In this document: in pieces, positions 8,567 through 16,954 of the stretch
Layout: the number at the start of each line of letters is the position of its first letter
Position numbering within the stretch: position 1 is the first letter of the stretch
NCBI GenBank assembly: GCA_020634315.1
Contig: JACKBV010000028.1
Span: forward strand, 1-60,547
Direction of reading: 5' to 3'
DNA: 60,547 bases
DNA from: Ardenticatenaceae bacterium
GTDB lineage: Bacteria > Chloroflexota > Anaerolineae > Promineifilales > Promineifilaceae
Made by a program: the position numbers and the translations under genes
Notes under the pieces: generated by a model
What the model was told of the DNA's origin: nothing
What the model saw: only the letters and a program-made list of their open reading frames with translations
Databases searched by the model: none

Positions 8567-9133
8567 TTGCCTCAAGAACAAAGTCATGAAAGTAGTCTGA
8601 GAGGCTCAGCGGATAATTCCGCCGAGCCTCGTTTTTTGGTTATTGGTCAGGTATTAAAGCCACATGGCGTGCGCGGCGAAATGCGTGTTATCCCGCATAC
8701 CGACACGCCCGAACGCTTCGAGTGGTTGGAAACGGTCTATATTGGCGAATCTAACCCACAACAAGTTGCCGTAGAAAGCGTGCGTTTCCATAAGAATTGG
8801 ATTCTGTTAAAACTGGTTGGCTATGATGATCGGGATGCCGTCGAATCATTGCGCGATGCATGGCTGCAAGTAACAGAAGATGAAGCAGTTCCTCTGGCAG
8901 AAGGGGAATATTTCCTGTTTCAGGTTGTGGGACTCCAGGTTTACAGCGATGCAGATGAATACCTGGGGAAACTGGTAGACGTTTTGGAAACGCGTGCCAA
9001 TAATGTGTTTGTGGTGAATGGGCCGGATGGCGAACTGCTGCTGCCCGATATTGATGAGGTCGTGCAGGAAATTGACTTCGATAACGGCCGTATGATCGTT
9101 CACCTCTTGCCGGGATTACGCCCAAACTCGTAA
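8567..9133 (+). CDS. rimM: 16S rRNA processing protein RimM
   Basis: Assembly factor for the 30S head that binds S19. The N-terminal RimM domain begins FLVIGQVLKPHGVRGEMRV and the C-terminal PRC-barrel holds EYFLFQVVGLQVY, LGKLVDVLETRANNVFVV and LLLPDIDEVVQEID. As given it is 188 residues from a TTG start with AAGG just upstream. The first 22 residues are not RimM-like and their DNA forms a terminator-like hairpin (8601-8637). Homologues usually begin directly before LVIGQ, so translation could instead begin at the in-frame TTG at 8636. Confidence 0.92.
   Translation: MPQEQSHESSLRGSADNSAEPRFLVIGQVLKPHGVRGEMRVIPHTDTPERFEWLETVYIGESNPQQVAVESVRFHKNWILLKLVGYDDRDAVESLRDAWLQVTEDEAVPLAEGEYFLFQVVGLQVYSDADEYLGKLVDVLETRANNVFVVNGPDGELLLPDIDEVVQEIDFDNGRMIVHLLPGLRPNS
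8601..8637 (+). terminator. Terminator-like hairpin inside the 5' end of rimM
   Basis: GAGGCTCAGCGG (8601-8612) pairs with CCGCCGAGCCTC (8619-8630) with one A-C mismatch and a 6-base loop, followed by G and six T (8632-8637). It looks like an intrinsic terminator or attenuator but sits in the annotated rimM N-terminus. Confidence 0.6.
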
Positions 9134-9186
9134 GCAAAATTGCGAGATTGACATGCCATTCTCGATGTCAGGGGCAGTTGGCGCAC

Positions 9187-9214
9187 TTGACATGCTTGTG
9201 CTGCGTGGTATTTT
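9187..9214 (+). promoter_or_regulatory. Promoter for a probably leaderless dprA transcript
   Basis: TTGACA (9187-9192), 16-bp spacer, TATTTT (9209-9214). The dprA ATG begins 6 bases after the -10 box, which would put the first transcribed base at the start codon. There is no Shine-Dalgarno sequence. Confidence 0.6.
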
Positions 9215-9220
9215 AGTTTA

Positions 9221-10381
9221 ATGTCCGATTTGAAGTATTGGCTAGGCTTTAATTTAGTCAAAGGGATCGGCCCGGCTAAGGTACAGGCGCTGCTTGACTT
9301 TTTTGGCTCGCTGGCACAGGCATGGTCTGCCAATCAACTGCAACTAGAAAAGTTGGGGTTTGACCGGCGGGCAATACAAAGCTTTTTTGAGACACGCGCC
9401 TCCCTTGACCTCGATAAAGCGCTGGCTCAAATCGAAGCGGCCGGTATTACCTTGCTGACCTGGCCGTCAACCGCTTATCCGGCTTATTTGCGAGATGTTC
9501 CCAATGCGCCGCCATTGTTATATCTGCAAGGGGATTTGTTGGAGCAAGATCGACTTGCTGTGGCAATTGTTGGCACCCGGCGCTTAACCAGTTACGGCCG
9601 TCAAGTGACTCGCGATCTGGTGATTGGCCTGGTTCACAGCGGGGTGACAATTGTTAGCGGCCTGGCGCGTGGCATTGATGCCATTGCCCATCAAACAGCA
9701 TTGGAACACGGTGGGCGCACAATTGGTGTCCTGGGTTCTGGTTTAGATTGTATTTATCCGGCAGAACATCGTACTTTGGCCCGGCAAATTATAAGTGGGC
9801 AAGGCGCAGTGATTTCTGAGTATGGATTGGGCATACAGCCTGAGGCGAAAAATTTTCCGCCGCGAAACCGGATCATTAGTGGTCTGTCTTTGGGTGTGGT
9901 GGTTATTGAAGCGGGTGAGCGCAGTGGTGCGCTTATCACATCAAACTTTGCCTTAGAGCAAGGGCGCGACGTTTTTGCCGTACCGGGTAATGTTAACAGT
10001 CCGGCGAGTAAAGGGACGAACCGTCTGATTCAAGATGGGGCGAAACTGGTGATGGGTGTGGATGACATCCTGGAAGAGTTAAATTTGACGATGGTGGTGG
10101 AACAAACGGCCGTACAGCTGGCACTACCAGAAACGGCCGAAGAAGCTGCCATTATGTCCCAATTGACCCGCCAGCCGACTCACATTGATGATATATGCCG
10201 CTTGACCGGTTTACCGACCAGCATGGTCAGCGGCACATTAACGCTCATGGAGCTAAAGGGAATGGTGCAGCAGACTGGTGGCATGAACTACATTCTCAGC
10301 CGTGAACCAGACCCGATTTATGTGGTTCCATCTGCAACGGCCGAACAGGCAGCGGATTCCTTTCAGCAACCAGATGCCTAG
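9221..10381 (+). CDS. dprA: DNA processing protein DprA
   Basis: Single-strand DNA-binding protein that loads RecA on incoming DNA in natural transformation. The 386-residue protein has an N-terminal helix-hairpin-helix-like region (LVKGIGPAKVQALL), the Rossmann DprA core (VGTRRLTSYGRQVTRDL, SGLARGIDAIAHQTALEHGGRTIGVLGSGLD, PRNRIISGLS, VPGNVNSPASKGTNRLI) and a C-terminal winged-helix region from about 310 (TAEEAAIMSQLTRQPTHIDDI). The start lies only 6 bases from a -10 box, suggesting a leaderless mRNA. No other competence genes are in the window. Confidence 0.95.
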   Translation: MSDLKYWLGFNLVKGIGPAKVQALLDFFGSLAQAWSANQLQLEKLGFDRRAIQSFFETRASLDLDKALAQIEAAGITLLTWPSTAYPAYLRDVPNAPPLLYLQGDLLEQDRLAVAIVGTRRLTSYGRQVTRDLVIGLVHSGVTIVSGLARGIDAIAHQTALEHGGRTIGVLGSGLDCIYPAEHRTLARQIISGQGAVISEYGLGIQPEAKNFPPRNRIISGLSLGVVVIEAGERSGALITSNFALEQGRDVFAVPGNVNSPASKGTNRLIQDGAKLVMGVDDILEELNLTMVVEQTAVQLALPETAEEAAIMSQLTRQPTHIDDICRLTGLPTSMVSGTLTLMELKGMVQQTGGMNYILSREPDPIYVVPSATAEQAADSFQQPDA

Positions 10382-10431
10382 CCGTGGTGTTGCTTCAAAG
10401 TACGGACACTTTGTATATCAGGTGAATCATT

Positions 10432-11529
10432 ATGAAAATTGTTATTTTTGCCGGTGGCTCAGGCCGTCGCTTATGGCCGATTAGCCGCCAAAAATCACCG
10501 AAACAATTCGAGCCGATCATTGGCAGCAAATCAACGCTGCAACTGGCTGTGGATCGTGTCGCCGACACATATGGATTGGAGAATATCTTCATCTCCACCA
10601 ATGATCGCTACACCAACATCATTCAAGAGCAGTTGGCTGGCTTGCCCGCCGCCAATGTCATTGGCGAACCGGCGCGGCGCGACCTGGCAGCGGCCGTTGG
10701 CCTATCCATTACTCACTTATCGCGTGCTACCGAGACTGACCTGGATCAAGAGACGATGGCGATCTTGTGGGGCGACAATTACATGGATCAGGTGCCCAAC
10801 TTCTTGCAGTTGATGCGTGCCGCCGAAAATTTGTTGCAGCAAGGTGCCGCCAATATCGTTTTTATGGGGGAAACGCCACGATTTGCCAATGATAACTTGG
10901 GCTGGATTGGCCTGGGTGAAAAATTGGGCGAGTCTGATGGACAGCCTTACTATCGCTTTGGCTCTTTGTCGTATCGTCCGCCTTTGGAAACGTGCAAGCA
11001 GATGTTTGCCGAGAAGACACATGTCTGGAACACGGGTTATTTTGTGACGACGATTGGTTATGTGCGCCAGCTTTACCAAACGTATCAGCCAGAGATGTGG
11101 GCGCAGTTGCAGCAAATTGAACGGGAAATTGGCACGGCCGTTTACGCCGACGCCTTACACACCATTTACCCCACACTGCCCGCCATCAGCTTCGATGATG
11201 CCATTTTGCAGCACGTCCCTTCTGCGCGAGCGGTGGTGCTGCATGGCAAGATGGGCTGGAGCGATCCCGGCACGTTGTATGCTTTGAAGGAAGCGATCAA
11301 TCCCGACCCCGCAGCAAATGTTACCAAGGGGCTGACCATTGTGGAGTCGGCGCAAGATTGTCTGGTCTATAATTACCAGCCGGATAAACTAGTGGCCGTT
11401 GTTGGGGTTGAGGGGATGATTGTTGTCAATACAGAAGACGCGGTTTTGATTGTGCACAAAGACCAAATTCCGTTGGTGAAAAAGTTGGTCAATGGATTTG
11501 ATGGCACAGAACTAGAGCCGTATAGTTAG
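10432..11529 (+). CDS. manC: Mannose-1-phosphate guanylyltransferase
   Basis: Makes GDP-mannose from mannose-1-phosphate and GTP for glycans. The 365-residue protein opens with the nucleotidyltransferase signature FAGGSGRRLWPISRQKSPKQF; further motifs are GEPARRDLAAAVGL, WGDNYM and WNTGYF. It has the length of single-function enzymes and lacks the phosphomannose isomerase domain of larger bifunctional ManC. AGGTGAAT precedes the ATG. It lies between dprA and topA; no other sugar genes are nearby. Confidence 0.9.
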   Translation: MKIVIFAGGSGRRLWPISRQKSPKQFEPIIGSKSTLQLAVDRVADTYGLENIFISTNDRYTNIIQEQLAGLPAANVIGEPARRDLAAAVGLSITHLSRATETDLDQETMAILWGDNYMDQVPNFLQLMRAAENLLQQGAANIVFMGETPRFANDNLGWIGLGEKLGESDGQPYYRFGSLSYRPPLETCKQMFAEKTHVWNTGYFVTTIGYVRQLYQTYQPEMWAQLQQIEREIGTAVYADALHTIYPTLPAISFDDAILQHVPSARAVVLHGKMGWSDPGTLYALKEAINPDPAANVTKGLTIVESAQDCLVYNYQPDKLVAVVGVEGMIVVNTEDAVLIVHKDQIPLVKKLVNGFDGTELEPYS

Positions 11530-11538
11530 TGATTGCTT

Positions 11539-11811
11539 ATGAGTAACGAGAATTTGATAGGGTACTGTTTTAAGTGCAAAGAAAAACGGGAAATCGTAAA
11601 TCCCAAGCCTGAGTGGGCGGCAAATGGCTCGCCGGGAACGCGTGGCGGCTGTCCGGTTTGTGGCGGCACGATTTATAAGACGGGGCATACCCCGGCACAC
11701 GATACGCTGCCGAAACCAGAGGTAACGGCCGTTTCCCGCAAAAAGACAAAAAAACTGCTGGAAAAAAGACAAAAAAGACAGCAGCTAAAAAAGCGACCGC
11801 CAAGCCGGTGA
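11539..11811 (+). CDS. DUF5679-type zinc ribbon, probably the N-terminus of TopA
   Basis: A 90-residue ORF with two Cys pairs, YCFKCKEKRE and GGCPVCGGTIY, that resembles the DUF5679 zinc-ribbon family. After VSRKKTKK the ORF enters A-rich DNA. In the -1 frame the same DNA reads KKTAGKK and onward as a Lys/Ala linker directly into TopA, whereas in this frame it reads LLEKRQKRQQ and stops. The frame-0 heptamer A AAA AAA at 11748-11754 is a canonical -1 slippery site. The stop overlaps the topA GTG (GTGA, 11808-11811). The ORF is therefore either the first part of a DUF5679-TopA fusion broken by a homopolymer error, or a programmed or coupled arrangement. Confidence 0.75.
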   Translation: MSNENLIGYCFKCKEKREIVNPKPEWAANGSPGTRGGCPVCGGTIYKTGHTPAHDTLPKPEVTAVSRKKTKKLLEKRQKRQQLKKRPPSR

Positions 11812-13991
11812 AGAGCAAAGCCGCACCCGTAGAGAAAAGCGGCCGTTTGGCTGGCAAGTTGGTGGTTGTCGAATCTCCGGCCAAGGCCAAGACAATCGGC
11901 CGTTATTTGGGACGCGGCTATACGGTGAAATCCAGCGTCGGACATGTGCGCGACTTGCTTAAATCGCGGCTCAGTGTGGACGTCGAAAACGATTTTGAAC
12001 CGGAATATCGCGTTTCCAACGACAAACGGCAAGTGGTCAAAGAGTTGAAAGAGGCTGCCGCCAAAGCCAAAGAGATTTACCTGGCGACAGACCCGGATCG
12101 GGAAGGGGAAGCGATTGCCTGGCATGTGCTGGAAGCGGCGGAAATGGACCCGGCACGCACAAAGCGGGTGGTCTTCCATGAAATCACCAAACCGGCGATT
12201 GAGGCCGCGTTTGCCCATCCCCGCGACATTGATATGGATCGTGTCGATGCGCAGCAGGCCCGGCGCATTTTGGATCGATTGGTTGGCTACAAGCTGAGTC
12301 CATTGTTGTGGCGCAAAGTGCGCGGCCGTTTATCGGCCGGTCGTGTGCAATCAGTGGCCGTGCGCCAGGTGGTGGAACGCGAACGAGAAATCGATCAGTT
12401 TGTCTCTGAAGAATATTGGACGCTGGCCGCAGAATTGATACAGCAAGCGCATCAAAACGGGGCGAATGACGCCTCTTTTCGCGCCAAGCTGCATAAATTA
12501 AATGGGGAAGACCCGGTTTTGCCGACAGAGGCGGATGTGCTTCCGCACCTCGATATTTTACGGCGTGCCACCTGGTCGGTAGGAGAAGTGCGTCTGGGCA
12601 AACGGACGCGCCGCCCATCGGCCCCATTTACCACCAGCACATTGCAGCAAGAAGCATCGCGCCGCCTTAACTTTGGCGCGAGCAAAACGATGCAGTTGGC
12701 ACAGCGTTTGTATGAAGGTGTGGATTTAGGGCAAGATGGCTCGACTGGTCTGATTACCTACATGCGTACAGACAGCGTGACTGTTTCCAAGGAAGCGCAG
12801 GCAGAGGCACGCGCCTTCATTGAGGAGGAGTATGGCCCTGATTATGTGCCCGCGCAGCCACCTGTTTATAAAACGCGAGCGAAGGCGGCGCAGGAAGCAC
12901 ACGAGGCGATTCGTCCTACGGGTGTGGTACGCACGCCGAAAGCGGTGAAAGCTTATCTGAAACGTGATGAGTTTCGCCTGTACAAACTGATCTGGGAGCG
13001 CTTTGTTTCCAGCCAGATGTCGCCCGCGTTGTATGACACGGTGTCCGCCGATGTGTGGGCAGGTGAAGGGCGTGTGCCGCCGGAGAAACGGCCGTATCTC
13101 TTCCGCGCTACCGGTTCAACCCTCCGTTTTGCCGGGTTCCTCGCCTTGTACGAAGAATCAAAATCAGAAGATGCGCAAGATGAAAATGGGGATGATAATG
13201 TCCCCGCCGACCTGACACAGGGCGAACTGTTGAATTTGCTGCGGCTGCTGCCACAGCAGCATTTTACGCAGCCGCCGCCCCGTTACACCGAGGCCACTCT
13301 GGTACGCGACCTGGAAGAACATGGAATCGGCCGTCCCAGCACCTATGCGGCCATTTTGTCCACCATTCAACAGCGTGGCTATGTGGAACGCCAGGACAAG
13401 CGGTTGTACCCGACAGAGACAGGGCTGCTGGTGAATGATTTGCTGGTGCAGCATTTCCCGGAGATTTTGTCTGTGGATTTCACGGCACGTCTGGAAGATG
13501 AACTGGATACGATTGCCGAAGGAAAGCCGTGGGTGCCGGTTATTTCTGGATTTTACGAGAGCTTTGCGCGTAACCTGGAAGTGGCCGATAAGGCGATCCC
13601 GAAAATTGATTTGAAGGCAGAACCAGAGTTTGTCGGGCGCGATTGCCCGTTATGCGGCAAGCCGCTGGTGTATCGGCAAGGGCGTTACGGCCGTTTCATC
13701 GGTTGCAGCGATTTCCCCGCCTGCCGTCACACCGAGCAAATTCTGGAGAAAGTCGGCGTCGCCTGTCCCAACGATGGCGGCGACTTAATTGTCAAGCACA
13801 CCAAACGTGGGCGCATCTTTTATGGCTGCGCCAACTATCCCGAATGTGAATGGACAAGCTGGAAAAAGCCGCTCAGCCAGCCCTGCCGCAAATGTGGCGG
13901 TCTGCTGGTGGAAGTGAACAAAAGCACCGGGGAATGTACACGCTGCGGAGAGCGGCAGCACATTGCCCAGGCAGAAGCCGTAGACGCCTAA
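11808..13991 (+). CDS. topA: DNA topoisomerase I (type IA)
   Basis: Relaxes negative supercoils by single-strand passage. From GTG 11808 it is 727 residues: Toprim domain (KLVVVESPAKAKTIGRYLG, ATDPDREGEAIAWH), active-site Tyr in GLITYMRTDS, HEAIRPTG, then three C-terminal zinc ribbons (CPLCGKPLVY, CPNDGGDLIV, CRKCGGLLVE). GTG 11808 has no clear ribosome site and overlaps the stop of the zinc-ribbon ORF. The open frame runs further upstream as a Lys/Ala-rich linker, so the true N-terminus probably includes the upstream zinc ribbon through a frame change. Confidence 0.95.
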   Translation: MKSKAAPVEKSGRLAGKLVVVESPAKAKTIGRYLGRGYTVKSSVGHVRDLLKSRLSVDVENDFEPEYRVSNDKRQVVKELKEAAAKAKEIYLATDPDREGEAIAWHVLEAAEMDPARTKRVVFHEITKPAIEAAFAHPRDIDMDRVDAQQARRILDRLVGYKLSPLLWRKVRGRLSAGRVQSVAVRQVVEREREIDQFVSEEYWTLAAELIQQAHQNGANDASFRAKLHKLNGEDPVLPTEADVLPHLDILRRATWSVGEVRLGKRTRRPSAPFTTSTLQQEASRRLNFGASKTMQLAQRLYEGVDLGQDGSTGLITYMRTDSVTVSKEAQAEARAFIEEEYGPDYVPAQPPVYKTRAKAAQEAHEAIRPTGVVRTPKAVKAYLKRDEFRLYKLIWERFVSSQMSPALYDTVSADVWAGEGRVPPEKRPYLFRATGSTLRFAGFLALYEESKSEDAQDENGDDNVPADLTQGELLNLLRLLPQQHFTQPPPRYTEATLVRDLEEHGIGRPSTYAAILSTIQQRGYVERQDKRLYPTETGLLVNDLLVQHFPEILSVDFTARLEDELDTIAEGKPWVPVISGFYESFARNLEVADKAIPKIDLKAEPEFVGRDCPLCGKPLVYRQGRYGRFIGCSDFPACRHTEQILEKVGVACPNDGGDLIVKHTKRGRIFYGCANYPECEWTSWKKPLSQPCRKCGGLLVEVNKSTGECTRCGERQHIAQAEAVDA

Positions 13992-14005
13992 TAAAAGTCG
14001 GTAAG

Positions 14006-14098
14006 CGGTGACTAACCGTTCACCGCTTACCGACCAACCATTTACCGCTCACCGTTCACCGCTTACCGTTCACCGATTACCGGCTCCCGTTCACCGTC
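14006..14098. repeat. Degenerate TTACCGTTCACCG word repeat
   Basis: A run of 6-base words (TTACCG, TTCACC, CTCACC variants) with an outer inverted repeat (GGTAAGCGGTGA at the left). The same vocabulary recurs at 27363-27446. It supplies the stop codon of the convergent aminotransferase gene. Confidence 0.75.
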
Positions 14099-15413
14099 CC
14101 AACTTCTGCTTAACGGCCGTTTCCAAAATCTCCACCATCTCATCCGCCTGCGCCTTCGTCGTAATCAGCGGCGGCCCCAGCATCACCAGATCGCCATTGC
14201 TGCCATCCGCGTTGCCTTGCCCGTAATAGATAATCAAACCCAGGTCAAAAGCCAGCTTGTGCAGTGCAGGCGCGATTTTTTCTTTGGCGGGAAACGGCCG
14301 TTTACTCTCCCGATCTTGCACCAATTCCAGCGCCCAAAAGAGACCACGCCCGCGAATATCACCCACATGCGGATGCTCGCTAAAGGTGTGATACAGCCGC
14401 TGCCCCAGATATTGCCCGACAACGGCCGCATTCTCCACCAGGTTTTCCTCTTGCATGATGTGCAGCGTTGCCAACGCCGCCGCCGCGCCGACCGCGTGAT
14501 GGCTAAACGTGCCGCCGTGGTTGAAATCCCCTAATTTTTCATAAATCAGCGCAACATCTTCCCCTTTGGCGGCAACAAAGCCGAACGGGAAATACCCACC
14601 GGCAACCCCTTTGGCCGTGACAAGGATGTCGGGCTGCACGTCCCAATGGTTAATGCCCCACCATTGGCCGGTGCGCCCCATGCCCACCAATACCTCATCG
14701 GCGATGAGCAGCACGCCATAGCGGTCGCAAATGGCGCGAATGCGCGGCCAATAATCATCGGGGGGGACGATGGCCCCCAGCCCCGCGCCGCTAATCGGCT
14801 CGGCGATGAAGGCGGCGACGTTTTGCGGCCCGCTGGCCTGAATCGCTTCTTCGAGGCGGGCGGCCAGTTCGGCGCCGCTGGCCGGATGGCGATATGGATA
14901 AGGTGGCTGAATGTGCGGCACATCGGCCATCATCGGCAGGTAAGGGCTGCGCATGCCAACGCGCCCACTGACGGCGAGTGCGCCGAAGGTTGTGCCATGA
15001 TAGCTTTGGCTGCGGCTGATGGTCAGGAAACGGCCGTTTTCACCCCGTGCCATCTGGATTTGTCGTGCCAGCTTAATCGCCCCTTCAACCACCTCGGAGC
15101 CGCTGCTGAGCGGGTAGATTTTGGCATCGGGCAGGGGCAGCAGCGGGGCAATCTCCGCCGCGTACTGCTCCAGCACGCCGCTGGTGAACATTGTGGCATG
15201 AATGTAGGCCGCTTTTTGTGCTTGCTCTTGCATGGCGGCGGTGATGGCGGAACGGCCGTGTCCAACATTGACCACAATCGGCCCGCCAGAGCCGTCAATA
15301 TACCGCTTGCCGTCACTGTCCCACAGGTAAATGCCCTCCCCATGAGAAATTTCTGGCCGTCCATGCCCCATTTTGCGATAAAACACGTGACCTTGCGGAT
15401 GTTGGTAACTCAT
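14091..15413 (-). CDS. Class III aminotransferase (PLP)
   Basis: PLP-dependent aminotransferase of the omega-amino-acid type. From ATG 15413 it is 440 residues, with IYLWDSDGKRYIDGSGG, SSGSEVVEGAIKLAR, SRSQSYHGTTFGAL, LLIADEVLVGMGRTG and the PLP Lys in DILVTAKGVAGGYFP. The longer upstream ORF is rejected because it overlaps kamA and is not family-like. It begins 4 bases after the kamA stop, so the two are co-transcribed. The context suggests it acts on beta-lysine or a product derived from it; this is inference. Confidence 0.88.
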   Translation of the reverse strand: MSYQHPQGHVFYRKMGHGRPEISHGEGIYLWDSDGKRYIDGSGGPIVVNVGHGRSAITAAMQEQAQKAAYIHATMFTSGVLEQYAAEIAPLLPLPDAKIYPLSSGSEVVEGAIKLARQIQMARGENGRFLTISRSQSYHGTTFGALAVSGRVGMRSPYLPMMADVPHIQPPYPYRHPASGAELAARLEEAIQASGPQNVAAFIAEPISGAGLGAIVPPDDYWPRIRAICDRYGVLLIADEVLVGMGRTGQWWGINHWDVQPDILVTAKGVAGGYFPFGFVAAKGEDVALIYEKLGDFNHGGTFSHHAVGAAAALATLHIMQEENLVENAAVVGQYLGQRLYHTFSEHPHVGDIRGRGLFWALELVQDRESKRPFPAKEKIAPALHKLAFDLGLIIYYGQGNADGSNGDLVMLGPPLITTKAQADEMVEILETAVKQKLGR

Positions 15414-15417
15414 ATGA

Positions 15418-16827
15418 TTATGCCGATTCTTTTGTCTCAGTAGTTGCTTCCAGGGCTTGCGGCTCCTGGGATTCGATAGCGCCCACGCCAAGCGGCTGCC
15501 ACTTTTGGGAGATCTCGCCGCTGCGCAGGCGATGTTCTGCGCCGCCACGGGCACGCACGTCGCTGAACCCTTCCGGCTCGATGTACATCTGTTCGCCATC
15601 AAGCAGTTTCAGCAGCCCTTCCTGGCCGGGTTCCGGGCGTGGCGCAATCAGCTTTTCTTGTGCCTCAATGGCGTGCGGATCGTAATCAATCGGTTCGGTG
15701 TAGGTGGTGATGAAGCCCTCGAAATTGCGCAGCACCACTTTGCCGGGAGCCTGTGTCAGGACGTAGTTGGGCATGACGGGGATTTTGCCGCCGCCGCCAG
15801 GGGCATCCACAACATAGGTGGGCACGGCGTAGCCGGAGGTGTGGCCGCGCAGCCCTTCGATAATTTCGATCCCTTTGCTGACGGGGGTGCGGAAATGGCC
15901 GGAGCCTTCAACGAGGTCGCATTGGTAGAGGTAATACGGCCGTACCCGAATCTTCACCAATTCATGCACCAATTTACGCTGGATGTGTACCGAATCATTG
16001 ACCCCGGCCAGCAGCACGCTCTGGTTGCCCACCGGCACACCGGCGCGGGTCAGGCGATCCATCGCCGCACCGAGTTCTGGCGTGATCTCCTTGGGGTGGT
16101 TGACGTGAATGTTCAGCCAGAGCGGATGATACTTTTGCACCATTTCGCAAAACTGCTCATTGACGCGCATCGGCAAAAAGACCGGCACGCGCGAGCCGAT
16201 GCGGATGATTTCAATATGGGGGATGGCCCGCAGTCGGCCAAGAATCATGTCCAATAATTTGGGAGCCAGCACCATCGGGTCGCCGCCGGAGAGCAGCACG
16301 TCCCGGATTTGCGGCGTGTTTTCGATATATTCGATTTGCGCATCAAATTCTTTGCGGCTAAACGTCTGTGTCGGGTCGCCGACGATGCGGCTGCGTGTGC
16401 AGTAGCGGCAGTAGCTGGCGCACTGCGTTGTGATCAGCATCAACACGCGATCCGGGTAACGATGTACCAGCCCCGGCACGGGGGAATGTTTATCCTCGGC
16501 GAGGGAATCTTCCATCATGGATTGGAATGGAACCATTTCACGCGAGGTGGGGATGACTTGTTTGCGCACCGGGCAATTGGGGTCGTTCGGGTCGATGAGG
16601 CTGGCAAAATAGGGGGTGATGTCTACGCGGAATAGGTCGTTGGCGTTTAACGCTGCGCGTTCTGCATCGGTGAGGTTGATTACTTTTTCCAATTCGCTGA
16701 CGGTGTTTAGCCGATTGCTCATTTGCCAGCGCCAATCCATCCATTTTTCGTCGGGGACATCTTGCCAATAGGGGGCGCGGGTGTAGACGGGTTCAGTAAT
16801 TGGGTGGGCAATGTTGCCATTTTCCAT
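15418..16827 (-). CDS. kamA: L-lysine 2,3-aminomutase (radical SAM)
   Basis: Converts L-lysine to beta-lysine using SAM, a 4Fe-4S cluster and PLP. The radical SAM motif CxxxCxxC is seen as CASYCRYC near residue 135. The PLP Lys region reads DAPGGGGKIPVMPNYV. The Asp residues that bind the lysine epsilon-amino group in the clostridial enzyme appear as YQCDL and VVDAPGG, which favours lysine over glutamate. The protein is 469 residues, somewhat longer than the 416-residue clostridial enzyme. ATG 16827 has GGAG upstream. The aminotransferase follows by 4 bases; a hydrolase and CoA-transferase B lie upstream. Confidence 0.93.
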   Translation of the reverse strand: MENGNIAHPITEPVYTRAPYWQDVPDEKWMDWRWQMSNRLNTVSELEKVINLTDAERAALNANDLFRVDITPYFASLIDPNDPNCPVRKQVIPTSREMVPFQSMMEDSLAEDKHSPVPGLVHRYPDRVLMLITTQCASYCRYCTRSRIVGDPTQTFSRKEFDAQIEYIENTPQIRDVLLSGGDPMVLAPKLLDMILGRLRAIPHIEIIRIGSRVPVFLPMRVNEQFCEMVQKYHPLWLNIHVNHPKEITPELGAAMDRLTRAGVPVGNQSVLLAGVNDSVHIQRKLVHELVKIRVRPYYLYQCDLVEGSGHFRTPVSKGIEIIEGLRGHTSGYAVPTYVVDAPGGGGKIPVMPNYVLTQAPGKVVLRNFEGFITTYTEPIDYDPHAIEAQEKLIAPRPEPGQEGLLKLLDGEQMYIEPEGFSDVRARGGAEHRLRSGEISQKWQPLGVGAIESQEPQALEATTETKESA

Positions 16828-16870
16828 AATAAATTTTCTCCTGTTCGTGGGATTTAGTCTTCTGAAAACA

Positions 16871-16951
16871 TTCTCCCGGAGGTCATCCAATGCACCGCCG
16901 GGAGGTTTTGTTTTCTAAGCTGCACAGCATAACTGCACTCTCCCGGAGGTT
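16871..16951. repeat. CCTCC-GGAGG palindrome copies upstream of kamA
   Basis: TCTCCCGGAGGTC, CCGCCGGGAGGTT and CTCTCCCGGAGGTTTAG are degenerate copies of the 15-bp palindrome family seen elsewhere, in the gap between the hydrolase and kamA. Confidence 0.7.
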
Positions 16952-16954
16952 TAG

